A stretch of DNA of 64,000 nt, from positions 1-64,000 of the forward strand of contig JALCBJ010000025.1 of assembly GCA_028066595.1 (NCBI GenBank), given 5' to 3'. The DNA is from Thermoanaerobaculia bacterium (GTDB taxonomy: Bacteria > Acidobacteriota > Thermoanaerobaculia > Multivoradales > J023). A program made the translations under genes and the position numbers. Below are positions 1 through 9,200 of the stretch, one piece after another; within the stretch, counting starts at the first letter, position 1; the number at the start of each line of letters is the position of its first letter. The notes below the pieces were generated by a model that searched no databases, was not told the origin of the DNA, and was given only the letters and a program-made list of their open reading frames with translations.

Positions 1-1064
1 AATCGCGGCACCTCCGTCGTGACGAAACGTCCGAGCAGTGGCAGGGCGATCGCCGCCACGGCGAGTCCGACCGCCGCTCCCCCGGCTGCGAGTACCAAGG
101 CCTCCGCGAGTAGCTGTCTGAGGAGCTGGAAGGGCGAGGCACCCATGGAGACCCGTACGGCGATCTCCCTCTCCCGAGCCAGAGAGCGGGTATAGAGCAA
201 CGTCGAGACATTGAGGACGCCGATCACCAGCAGCAGACCGACGGCACCGAAGAGGACCAGGAGCGCGGGCCGGTAGTATCCCAATTGGTCGTGAAGGAGC
301 GGCACGAGTCGCATCGACCAACCGGCATTCGAATCGGCGTGATCCGTGCCGAGCCGGGCAGCCAGACCATCGGTGGCCGCTTGGGCCGCCGCGAGAGTGA
401 CGTCGGGTGCCAACCGGGCGACCCCCTCCATGAAATGGGCATATCGGCTGTGTTGTGTCAGATCCCAACGCAGACGCTGCCAGACGTCCACCTCGTCGGG
501 AAAGTGGAATCCTGCGGGCATCACGCCGACGATTTCGTAGGCCGCGCCGTTGAACATGAGCGGCTTTCCAACGATGCCCGTGTCCGCTCCGTAGCGGGTC
601 CGCCACAGTCGGTCGCTGATCACAGCCACTGACTGGTCCGAAGAATGGAACGGACCATCCTCTGGGAATCCGATACCGACCTGGGGTCGGACTCCTAGAA
701 CCTCGAAAAGATTGGCGCTCGTCTCGATCGTTTCGACCCGCGTCGGCTCCATTCCCGGGTCTACCAAGTTGACCGCCGGGCGCCACCACGCAGCAGCGTC
801 CGCGAACACGTCGAGCTCCCGGTGATCCATGAAATTCACCGGCGACATCGGTTCCTGAGACAGGCCTTTCTCGGTGTTGTAGTCCCACAACGCGACCAGG
901 CGATCCGGTTCGGAGTACGGCAGCGGTTGCAAGACGACCGAGTCGACCACGGTGAAGACCGTCGTAGCGGCGGCGATCGCCAAGCCCATCACGAGGACCG
1001 TGAGGAGGGCGAAGCGAGGTTGCCGCCGGAGCTGATGGAAGGCGAGACGGAGTGCGTGAATCAT
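1..1064 (-). CDS. ADOP-type FtsX/MacB permease, C-terminal part outside the window
   Basis: The reading frame opens at the ATG at 1062-1064 and runs off the window start, leaving about 354 N-terminal residues. It begins MIHALRLAFHQLRRQPRFAL followed by a hydrophobic segment (residues about 18-45), then a MacB-type periplasmic domain with the phrase VVGVMPAGFHFP-like (here EIVGVMPAGFHFP), then a second hydrophobic stretch near residues 275-340 with the FtsX-type phrase REREIAVRVSMGAS. This is the layout of the acidobacterial duplicated orphan permeases, which carry MacB_PCD and FtsX modules without an adjacent ATPase. No ABC ATPase is visible beside it here, but the upstream context in the direction of its 3' end is outside the window. 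The substrate cannot be told from sequence. Confidence 0.85.
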   Translation of the reverse strand, partial: MIHALRLAFHQLRRQPRFALLTVLVMGLAIAAATTVFTVVDSVVLQPLPYSEPDRLVALWDYNTEKGLSQEPMSPVNFMDHRELDVFADAAAWWRPAVNLVDPGMEPTRVETIETSANLFEVLGVRPQVGIGFPEDGPFHSSDQSVAVISDRLWRTRYGADTGIVGKPLMFNGAAYEIVGVMPAGFHFPDEVDVWQRLRWDLTQHSRYAHFMEGVARLAPDVTLAAAQAATDGLAARLGTDHADSNAGWSMRLVPLLHDQLGYYRPALLVLFGAVGLLLVIGVLNVSTLLYTRSLAREREIAVRVSMGASPFQLLRQLLAEALVLAAGGAAVGLAVAAIALPLLGRFVTTEVPR

Positions 1065-1182
1065 GAGTGCTCCTGATCGCGCAGTTCATGCGCCGGGACA
1101 GTTGGCTTTCTCGTAGGTACGCCCTGCCGCGCGATGGGTTACGGATACGACCTGTCGGCGCAAGAAGCGAAGGCGCGGTGGA

Positions 1183-1698
1183 TCACTCAGGTGGCTCGGT
1201 GGGCGCTCCCCCTGCCTTCATCTGCCGCATCGCCATCTCTCCGGCCACCTTGCCGAGATCCTCCTTGTACTCGAACGAATAGAAGCGCCAAGCGTCCTGT
1301 GGTCGGTAGAACTTGAAGTACAGACTGACCGGCGAGCGATCGAAGTGACCGACGTACCAGAGATAGACGAAGCGATCGGTCACAGACTGCTTCGACAGCA
1401 GCTCGTGGTGATGCAGTTGGCCGACCAGCTCGGGTAGTGACTCGAATTGTCGCCGGATTTGTGAGAGATCGTCCGGCTGAATCCACGGATTACCCGAATA
1501 GAGCGCATCGAACGCCTTTCCGAAGTCGCCGTCCTCGAGGGTTGCAAAGAAGCGGTCCACCTGTTCCTGGTAGCCGAGCGATGGCGGTGTCGATGTCTCG
1601 GTCGGCTGGTTTTCTTCCGCGCGTGCCGGCAGTGCGAGGCAGAAAAGGGCCAAGACGATCATCCAGAGTGAGGTGGGTAGTTCGGAGCTTGTCGGCAT
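1183..1698 (-). CDS. Small secreted protein resembling DUF4019 proteins
   Basis: An open frame extends upstream to 1785, but the ATG at 1696-1698 is preferred: it has GAGGAG eight bases upstream and starts a normal signal peptide (MPTSSELPTSLWMIVLALFC, then a cleavage-like ALPARA). The mature part of about 145 residues has an aromatic-rich C-terminal half (RFVYLWYVGHFDRSPVSLYF) reminiscent of small DUF4019-like fold proteins. It lies downstream of the permease start on the opposite side of a divergent gap from ffh. The role is unknown. The DUF4019 likeness is an impression and should be tested with a profile search. Confidence 0.7.
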   Translation of the reverse strand: MPTSSELPTSLWMIVLALFCLALPARAEENQPTETSTPPSLGYQEQVDRFFATLEDGDFGKAFDALYSGNPWIQPDDLSQIRRQFESLPELVGQLHHHELLSKQSVTDRFVYLWYVGHFDRSPVSLYFKFYRPQDAWRFYSFEYKEDLGKVAGEMAMRQMKAGGAPTEPPE

Positions 1699-1938
1699 AA
1701 CGTGTCTCCTCAGGTCGTCGAGCTGGACTTCGAACAGACTCCTATCGGTGGGCGCGACTACATCAATTCCGGTGGGTCCGGTCAACGCCGGAACGACGGA
1801 CCCGCGAAGATGGGTCGGATCTCGATCCCCGCTGTCTTTGCGGCGCTTCTGGCCGTCCGCTAGGATCGGGAGCCTGTTTGCCGGAGCGCCACGGCAAACG
1901 GAATCAGTGAATCCGGCTCTCGACAGGAAGGTCTCAAC

Positions 1939-3345
1939 ATGTTCGACGGTCTACAGGGAAAGCTCCAGGGGGTCTTCAAACGCCTCAAGGGCGAGGGCAA
2001 AGTCTCCAAGGAAGTGCTCGACGCGGCACTGCGGGAGATCCGCCTGGCGTTGCTCGAGGCCGACGTCAATTTTCGCGTCGTCAAGAGCTTCGTCCAGCGC
2101 ATCCGAGAGCGTGCGCTCGGTGAGAAGGTTCTCGCCAGCCTGACGCCCGCTCAGCAGGTGATCAAGATCGTCAAGGACGAGCTCGTGGACCTCCTCGGCG
2201 ACGAAGGCCAGGAGATTCAGATCGCGGGCTCGCCTTCGGTGACCATGCTGTGCGGCCTCCAAGGTTCCGGCAAGACCACCACGGCCGGAAAACTGGCCCT
2301 CCGGCTCAAGGAGCAAGGACGCCATCCCGTGCTGGTGGCTGCTGATCTACAGCGCGCCGCTGCGGTGGAGCAGCTGGTACAGGTAGCTGCTCAGGTGGCG
2401 GTTCCGGTGATCACGCCGAAGACGCGGGAGGGTGTCCTCGACGTGGCCAAACGTTCGCTGAAGGAAGCGAAAGAGCGAGGCCACGACGTGATGATCCTCG
2501 ACAGCGCCGGCCGGTTGCATGTCGACGACACCCTGATGGAGGAGCTACAGAAAGTCTCGGACATCGTTCGGCCGACCGAGACGCTGTTCGTCGCCGATGC
2601 CATGACCGGTCAAGACGCCGTCAAGTCGGCGCAGCAGTTCGCCGAGTCCATGTCACTCACCGGCGTGATCCTCACCAAGACCGACGGCGACACCCGCGGC
2701 GGCGCGGCGCTGTCGATCCGGACCGTGGCACAGGTACCGATCCGGTATCTCGGAACCGGCGAGAAACTCCAGGACATCGACCTCTTTCATCCCGAGCGTC
2801 TGGCGTCACGCATTTTGGGAATGGGCGACGTTCTCTCCTTGATCGAGAAGGCCGAGCAGGGTCTCGACGCAGCCGAGACCGAGCGCCTGGCCCGGCGTAT
2901 GGTGAGTCAGGAATTCACCCTCCTCGACTTGCGGGACCAGTTGCGTCAGCTGCGCAAGCTCGGGCCTCTCTCGTCCTTGTTGGAGCTGATGCCCAAGGTG
3001 GGGCCGTTCAAGCAACTCGATCCCTCGAAGGTGGATGACGGCGAGCTGAAACGCGTGGAGGCGATCATCAACTCGATGACGCCACTGGAACGGGAGAAGC
3101 CCGCTGTGCTCAACGCCAAGCGAAAGAAGCGGATCGCTCGCGGCTCGGGCAACAGGGTGCAGGATGTGAACAAGGTGCTCAAGCAGTACATGGCCATGCG
3201 CAAGATGATGAAGGGCAAGCAGGGTAAGCTCTTCCGCAAGGCGATGAAGGGTGGCTTGCCGGGCGGCATGCCCGGAGGCGACGACCTGTTCGGGGGTGGC
3301 GGCCTGCCGGGTGGCTTCCCGGGTGGACAACTACCCAAATTCTGA
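1939..3345 (+). CDS. ffh: Signal recognition particle GTPase Ffh (SRP54)
   Basis: A 468-residue protein with the standard SRP54 order: N-terminal helical bundle, GTPase (G domain) and methionine-rich M domain. The P-loop GLQGSGKTTT lies near residue 106; the G3 box reads DSAGR instead of the usual DTAGR, and TKTDGDTRGGAALS gives the TKxD box. The M domain carries SGNRVQDVNKVLKQY, the usual RNA-binding region, and ends in a Gly/Pro-rich tail. It binds 4.5S RNA and targets nascent membrane proteins to the FtsY receptor. AGGAAGG stands about eight bases before the ATG. No 4.5S RNA gene or rpsP was recognised next to it. Length is slightly above the usual 450. Confidence 0.97.
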   Translation: MFDGLQGKLQGVFKRLKGEGKVSKEVLDAALREIRLALLEADVNFRVVKSFVQRIRERALGEKVLASLTPAQQVIKIVKDELVDLLGDEGQEIQIAGSPSVTMLCGLQGSGKTTTAGKLALRLKEQGRHPVLVAADLQRAAAVEQLVQVAAQVAVPVITPKTREGVLDVAKRSLKEAKERGHDVMILDSAGRLHVDDTLMEELQKVSDIVRPTETLFVADAMTGQDAVKSAQQFAESMSLTGVILTKTDGDTRGGAALSIRTVAQVPIRYLGTGEKLQDIDLFHPERLASRILGMGDVLSLIEKAEQGLDAAETERLARRMVSQEFTLLDLRDQLRQLRKLGPLSSLLELMPKVGPFKQLDPSKVDDGELKRVEAIINSMTPLEREKPAVLNAKRKKRIARGSGNRVQDVNKVLKQYMAMRKMMKGKQGKLFRKAMKGGLPGGMPGGDDLFGGGGLPGGFPGGQLPKF

Positions 3346-3394
3346 CGTTGTCAGTATCCGAGCCGCTACCCCGGGTGGCTGTGTGATGAATATT

Positions 3395-3419
3395 GATCAA
3401 TTTGTCAGATGAATTGATC
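3395..3419. repeat. AT-rich inverted repeat after ffh
   Basis: GATCAATT at 3395-3402 and its exact complement AATTGATC at 3412-3419 flank a nine-base loop. Further TTGATC/GATTTGATC words lie just downstream. There is no T-tract, so it is a poor intrinsic terminator and could instead be a protein-binding site. The function is unproven. Confidence 0.4.
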
Positions 3420-3629
3420 TGATCCAGTGATTTGATCTTGCTTCCTGTTTCTGGTGCAGGTAACTTCTGGATATACCAAGTCGACGCCTCGGAGGAGATC
3501 AGCTCTTCGCACTGACTGACGAAGTTTCGCAGTCGGAACGTTGAATGATCGCTGCTGCATCGCCTTGCGAGGCACCGCTCTCGACACCGGTCGAAGGTGT
3601 GCAATTTGCCTCGGTGCATAGGTGTGCCC

Positions 3630-3645
3630 TGGCAAGTCGGTTGCG
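3630..3645 (+). promoter_or_regulatory. Sigma-54 (RpoN) -24/-12 promoter of the pilus operon
   Basis: The sequence TGGCAAGTCGGTTGCG matches the sigma-54 consensus TGGCAC-N5-TTGC at nine of ten defined positions, with the invariant GG (3631-3632) and GC (3643-3644) separated by the required ten bases. Transcription would start near 3655, about 70 bases ahead of the PilV-like start codon at 3727. Sigma-54 control of pilin genes is known in Pseudomonas (PilR) and Myxococcus, which supports the reading. No enhancer site was identified. Confidence 0.7.
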
Positions 3646-3726
3646 AATCGCCTGACACTTCTGTCGATGAGCACAGGAGATGGATCAGGCCTCGAGACCC
3701 GCGGTCTAGACACCAGGAGATGAGAG

Positions 3727-4326
3727 ATGCGACGTGAGCGGGCTGAAGACAGACGAACTCAGCGAGGTATGTCGGTGGTCGAAGTGCTCGTGGCCGCCTC
3801 GCTCCTTTTGACTGTCGCAGTAGGAATCCTTGCTTTGCTGACCCGCTCGCTGCAGAACAACACCCGTGGTTGGGAGGCTACTCAGACGTCGAACCATGCC
3901 CGGACTGCTCTCGATCAGCGCCTCGGCGAGGCGCTTACCGCGCCCGGGTTGGAAATCGCCGCTGGATCGAATGAAAGAAAAAACGAGCTCTTCTGGTCCG
4001 GAGGCTCGAACGTTCTCGACAACGACGACGAGGAAGGTTGGTACGACTCGGAGTCGGAGGCGGCGGGAACCGTTTTCGTCCGGAGAACCGAGATCGTCAG
4101 GCAGTACAACGTCCGGTCGCTATTGGGCGAGAGCAGCGGGCTGAACGATGAGGGTGAGTATGTCTTCGAGCTCGAGCGAGAGCGCATCGACACCCCTCTG
4201 TCCGGTGACGTGGAGCCGAGATTCGTCCACATCAAGCGCATCGAGGTGACGATCGAGGGTCGTAGACAGGGTGGAGCTCTGGGGGCTGGGCAGCGGTTGA
4301 AGTCCGAAACCTACAAGTCCTTCTGA
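3727..4326 (+). CDS. Type IV pilus minor pilin, PilV-like
   Basis: A 199-residue prepilin. The leader MRRERAEDRRTQRG is followed by the class III cleavage context G|MSVVEVLVAASLL, with Glu at mature position 5 and a hydrophobic N-terminal helix of about 20 residues. The remaining soluble part is acidic and has no strongly recognisable fold. AGGAGA lies seven bases before the start. It is the first gene of a tight set of five, and its neighbours (PilW-, PilX- and PilY1-like) make a PilV role likely. It should be processed by the prepilin peptidase PilD and prime pilus assembly with the other minor pilins. Confidence 0.85.
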   Translation: MRRERAEDRRTQRGMSVVEVLVAASLLLTVAVGILALLTRSLQNNTRGWEATQTSNHARTALDQRLGEALTAPGLEIAAGSNERKNELFWSGGSNVLDNDDEEGWYDSESEAAGTVFVRRTEIVRQYNVRSLLGESSGLNDEGEYVFELERERIDTPLSGDVEPRFVHIKRIEVTIEGRRQGGALGAGQRLKSETYKSF

Positions 4327-4329
4327 TCG

Positions 4330-5616
4330 ATGGACGCGCTCCCGTTGGATCCTCGCAATCGCTGCCGCCATCTCGCCCTCGGACGGGTCAGTCGGGGCTA
4401 CTCCCTGATCGAGCTCCTCGTCGCTCTGGCGATGATGGTGGTCGTGCTGATCGCAGCGCTCGTGCTGCTCGACACGACGAACCGTGCGACTCGGACACAG
4501 GTCTCCAGGGCAGACGTCCAGCACTCGCTACGCCTCGCGCAGGGCGAGATTGCCGGCAAGGTCCGGATGGCCGGCCGAGGCGGTTTGCTCGCCGCGACCA
4601 CGTCTCGACCCTGGCCGGATGGAGTCGCCTTGGAGGTCGACAACAACGTCGAGGACGACCGTACTCTCTTTCCCTCGGATCTGAATAGCCCGAAGATCAA
4701 GGAAGGAACCGACGTCCTCGTAGTACGCGGTTCCTTTGACCTCCCGCTCTACTATCTGAACCCTCTCGATTCGAGCCGATTTCAGTTCGACCCGGCGCGG
4801 GGTGTCGGCTCGGTGATCGTTCCTCGCAGAACACCGAATGGGGGCTTCGTCCAGGACCTCGAGCTCTTGGCCGAGCTGCGGTCCGACGCCCGTGAGGCCG
4901 AGGCGATTGTGGTCGTGAGCCCGTTCGACGACGACGTTTACGGTGTGGCGCTGATCGATTGGTCTGCTTCGAGGTTCGACCCGGGGAGTGACACGTTTCG
5001 TCTCGGCTTCACGTTCGAAGACGATCCAGCGGCGATCGATCCGCGAAATCCCGACAACGTCCTGCATGCGGCGTCGGCCCTATCGAGCGGCGGCGCGTTT
5101 CCTCGGGAGCTGTTCCGAGCAGGATTCAAGACGCTTGGCATTCTCGAGGAACACCGTTACTTCGTCCGCGATCCATCAGACGAGTCCGGCGCAAGCTTGG
5201 GAAGTCAGCCGAAGCTCAGCGTCGTCCGAACGCTCCTCAACCGAGACGAATACTGGCACGAGAACCCTGCAAGGCCGTACTCGGAGCCTTGGGAAGACGT
5301 CGTCGACGGAATCTCCGACCTCCAGATCGCGCTCGGTTTTGCCGATCCGGAGAGCGGCGAGGTGACGGAGACCACAGACGGCGCCGATGACCTTTGGTTC
5401 TTGAATCATCCCGCCGAATCGGTTCCCGAGGGAGATCTGACTTTGGTGCGAATCACGACATTGGCTCGATCTGCTGCTCCTGATCGCAACAGCGAGGCGA
5501 AGGTACTCCTGCGGCTCGAAGACCGAAGCTACACGGATGAGGACATCAACTCTCCCGTCGAGCGCAAGTACCGGCGGTTCTTCCTGCCTACGGTCGTCAG
5601 CCTTCGCAACCTCTGA
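4330..5616 (+). CDS. Type IV pilus minor pilin, PilW-like
   Basis: A 428-residue prepilin starting three bases after the preceding stop. The basic leader of 23 residues ends in the cleavage context G|YSLIELLVALAMM, with Glu at mature position 5, followed by a hydrophobic helix to about residue 45. The large C-terminal part is long for a pilin, which is typical of PilW proteins, and is rich in Asp and Arg. It probably sits in the pilus priming complex together with the PilV-, PilX- and PilY1-like products encoded beside it. Assignment as PilW rests on size, position and the N-terminal motif, not on a detailed match. Confidence 0.85.
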   Translation: MDALPLDPRNRCRHLALGRVSRGYSLIELLVALAMMVVVLIAALVLLDTTNRATRTQVSRADVQHSLRLAQGEIAGKVRMAGRGGLLAATTSRPWPDGVALEVDNNVEDDRTLFPSDLNSPKIKEGTDVLVVRGSFDLPLYYLNPLDSSRFQFDPARGVGSVIVPRRTPNGGFVQDLELLAELRSDAREAEAIVVVSPFDDDVYGVALIDWSASRFDPGSDTFRLGFTFEDDPAAIDPRNPDNVLHAASALSSGGAFPRELFRAGFKTLGILEEHRYFVRDPSDESGASLGSQPKLSVVRTLLNRDEYWHENPARPYSEPWEDVVDGISDLQIALGFADPESGEVTETTDGADDLWFLNHPAESVPEGDLTLVRITTLARSAAPDRNSEAKVLLRLEDRSYTDEDINSPVERKYRRFFLPTVVSLRNL

Positions 5617-5628
5617 TCGGAGAGTCCT

Positions 5629-6234
5629 ATGCCGAAGAAGCCCCCACAGCCTGGCCGGAACCTGAAGTCTCCTGGTTCCGGATTTCCTCCGACGGAGCGT
5701 CGGTACCATCGGGGCAACGCGTATCTGGTCACCGTGATGGTGATGATCATCGTGATGCTCTTGGGTCTGTCGCTCGGAACCGTCACCCAGACCGAGATGC
5801 TGATCGGCTCCAGAGAGAGGAACCATCAGCGCATGTTCTACCTGGCCGAAGGAGGGCTTCATCTGGCGGTCGCTCGCCTGCTGGTGAGCGCAGATCCGAG
5901 AGCGGCGCGCCTGGAGTGGGTACTACCGCCAGCCTATGACTTCACCTCGGAGGGTGGTTCTCGAGGTCTTTCGCTTCGCGGCGTGGTACGGCTGGCACCC
6001 GTCAAATCACCGTCCGCCTTGCCATGTCAATTGTGTAGCCAAGGCGCTCTCGAATATCAGACCGACTGGCAGACGGTTCGTCTGCCGGTCACGGTACGGG
6101 GCGAGATGGAGAGCGAGGGCGGTCGGTCCTTGGCGCGACGGCGAGTCAGCTCGTTGCTCGACGTCATGCCATGGAGCGGCGAGCTGTCGGTCACCGGACC
6201 CGACCTACGCGACGCCGACATCGAGTTCAACTGA
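5629..6234 (+). CDS. Type IV pilus assembly protein, PilX-like
   Basis: A 201-residue protein with a basic N-terminus, one membrane helix (residues about 32-52, AYLVTVMVMIIVMLLGLSLG) and the PilX N-terminal-domain phrase GSRERNHQRMFYLAEGGLHL, in which a conserved FYLAE-type segment follows the helix. A classical G|xxxxE cleavage motif is absent, as in many PilX/GspK-like proteins. GGAGAG precedes the ATG. It lies 12 bases after the PilW-like gene and ends exactly where the PilY1-like frame begins, so translation is probably coupled. Two cysteines (PCQLCSQ, residues about 130) could form a disulfide. Confidence 0.85.
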   Translation: MPKKPPQPGRNLKSPGSGFPPTERRYHRGNAYLVTVMVMIIVMLLGLSLGTVTQTEMLIGSRERNHQRMFYLAEGGLHLAVARLLVSADPRAARLEWVLPPAYDFTSEGGSRGLSLRGVVRLAPVKSPSALPCQLCSQGALEYQTDWQTVRLPVTVRGEMESEGGRSLARRRVSSLLDVMPWSGELSVTGPDLRDADIEFN

Positions 6235-9200
6235 GTGGCGTCGCTGGCCGAATCTCTCCTAGGTCCGATGAGCCGATTCCATCGTTCTTCTGTCGTTCGC
6301 TTTCCTCTGCTGCCGGTTCCGATATCCGGGTGGGTAGCCGTCGCCTGCTTTGTCTGCATTCTGGGGTCGTGGGTGCTGGGGTCGTCTGTAGCGAGGGCTG
6401 ACGATACCGAGTTACTGCGCGCGAACAGCAGCAACCCGTTTCTGTTCATCTTGTTGGACAATTCGCGATCCATGGCGGCATCTCTCGACGACCGCTGGGT
6501 TCATGCCGGTGCGGATGATCCGCGGTCACGCCTGTACATCGCCAAAGAGATCCTCTACGAAGAGCTCGGCAGCTTGAGCACCGTGCGTTACGGCCTCGCG
6601 ACCCTCGACCAGGACGAGGTTCGGGTCGTGTCCAAGCACTATCTCTATTTCGTCGCCGACACGCCCGCCAATGTCGAAGCCATGGCCGGAATCCCCGGAG
6701 CCCTGAATGGTTACCCGGCGCTCGAGCCCGGGAACCAGATCGAGTCGCTGCAGACCGACGATGCGACCGGCTCTGATGGGAGGGTGGTCGAAATCGATGG
6801 GGATCTCCTGACTCTCGGACGGACGTTTCCGTTTGATGGCTCGGGCCGGCAGACGCCTTCTGGAGGCACGTGCATCGATCCACTCGATCTGGCGACGGAA
6901 CGTGAAGCGATCAATCGCTATCCGAAATTCGGTGAGGCTGGCCGCGACACCGTCACGATGTGGATCGAGGGGAACACCGGTGTCGTCTTTCGTCTCCGCT
7001 GGCAGCGACCCTCAGGCGCTGCCTGGCGTTTGGGTGATGACCACATCGAGGTGCGGCTTCAGGTTGCGGAGGTCGGCGGCTGTAGTCCCGAGGCGATCGG
7101 TCCCGAGTTGGACCTCGAGCTCGAGCTTCGGCTGTGGAAGCCGTTCCTCTGGGTCGACGACGCCCACGGTGCCAGTTTCACCGCTGCTGGTGATGACGGA
7201 CGCTGCGGCGGAGTGAATGCCATCGAGAAGGCCGGCGGTTTCTGGAGTCTCGCTCCTCTGGACGTCGATAGCGCGGGGAGGTGTTCGAACAAGCCGTTTT
7301 CTGGCCAGGGTTGGGAAGGCAACTACGACACCGGGCAACCCTTCACGACCAACCCAGGTTACGAACGTTCTCTGTCCTCGGGTCTCGGGAGCTTCGACAG
7401 CTACTGCGACAGCGCGTCCTCGAATGCAACCGGGTGTGTGAATCTCAAGCACCCCACAACCTATTCGACGGATCCGGACGTACGAGAGGCCGACGTCGGC
7501 GACCTGGTGCCGTTCCACTGGGGCTCGACTCACCACGCGACCCTGTTGTCGCGTCTCAATCCGAATCACGGGATCGGAGCCGATGATTTCGGCGTTGCGC
7601 GCTACTTTGGCGATACCTTGCGGGAAGGGGCCGGATCTCTCGGGTTGGTCTCGAGCTCCAGAAGGCCTATTCTGGCGGCTGGAAACAGCCCGATCGGGGC
7701 TGCAGTAAGGGATTTTCGCTGCTGGTTCGTGGGCGAGGAGTCCGACGAGTGTCGCCGGAACGGTTCGTTTCAGGTGTCGTACGGTCGCGGCCTTCTTCCG
7801 CTTCTGCGGGAGCGCGACTCTGGTCTATGGACCTGTCGCCGTCCGTTCCTGATCGTGATAACCGATCTCTACGGGAACTGTACCCAGGATGACGACGTGG
7901 CCCGCGTCGCCGGTATGTTCCGAGAGACCGGCGAGTCGGGACTGCAGAACGGTGTCAGCACCTGGTTGCTCAACATGGGTCAGAGTCGTTGCGGTGGTCT
8001 GTCCAATGCCGGGACGGGCAGGGTCATCGATATCGAAAGCAGATCGGAGTTTCGCCATGTTCTGCGCCAGATCCTGGGTGAGGTCGAAGAGACGTCTCGA
8101 ACGTTCGCTGCAGCCGCCGTACCGGCAGCGCAAGCCGACGTAAAGGACAAGATCTACTTTTCCCGGTTCACGCCCCTGCACGACAAGGGTGTTTGGCCGG
8201 GTGAGCTACTGGCGTTCAGGAAACCGGTACCGACCCGGGAGATCCCAGGCCTGGACGGCGCGACCCACTCGGTGCCGGACGAGGATCGGAGCGTTTGGGA
8301 CGCGGGACGCGAGATGTTGGTGCAGTCGCCGGATCCCGGCTCGCTGGCAGGGCCTTACTCCACCCGCTCCGATCTGAGAATCGGTGCCGGTAGCACCGAA
8401 AGGCGGGTCTACTACATGGTCGAGCCTCGACTCTGGAACTACTTTGCGCCGGTTTCCGGAAGTCTCACAACGCTCGACCGCAGTGAAACCTACTCAGAGA
8501 ACGACTTACGCAACGACATGTGGGAGGCCATGGGGCTCGTCGATCGTGGACCTCTAACGGGGGAGACTCTGCACGACATCCAGTCGAGCAATGCCCTCGA
8601 CGGATACTTGAGATCGGCACACTCGACGCTCCGGTACTCCTTGGTCGAGAAGCGGGCTCTGGACAGCGCGGGACGGACTCTGCGCAACTTCGTCCTCGGC
8701 GACATGTTCCACTCCTCACCTCGGTTGATGGGGAGTCCGTCCAACTCGCGCTACCTGGCCGATCCCGAGAGCTTTCCCGGATACGAGGAGTTCTCGGCGC
8801 GCCATGAGAAGCGACGGAGAATGCTATTCGTCGGCGCCAACGATGGAATGTTGCACGCCTTCGATGCGGGTCGATGGCAAGGGAGTCTGAGCGAGGGTGA
8901 GTTCGACGATGGCAGCGGTCGAGAGATCTTCGGCTACGTGCCCCGCGAAGCGGTCCGGGGTCTCCGGGCCTTGAGCGAGAACCGAGAAGATCACCGTTGG
9001 TTCGTGGACGGAACGCCGCAGATCGCCGACGTTTGGATCGATGTCTCCGGAGATGGAGCGAGGGAGTGGCGTACCATCCTTTTCGGTGGCATGCGACGGG
9101 GCGGCAGAACCGTCTTCGCACTCGACGTCACCCAGCCCGATCCGGTGCGGGAAGTGACCCGCGATCTGGGCGGTACGACGGTGACGATGGGCTACCTACC

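Larger units (their letters stand above)
3346..3726 (+). other. Intergenic region upstream of the pilus operon
   Basis: This 381-base gap is visibly richer in A and T near 3385-3470 than the flanking genes. It holds an inverted repeat at 3395-3419, a sigma-54-type promoter at 3630-3645 and the ribosome site AGGAGA at 3715-3720 before the first pilin-like gene. No ORF with a credible product and no recognised riboswitch (the GEMM c-di-GMP consensus was looked for by eye) was found. Confidence 0.6.
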
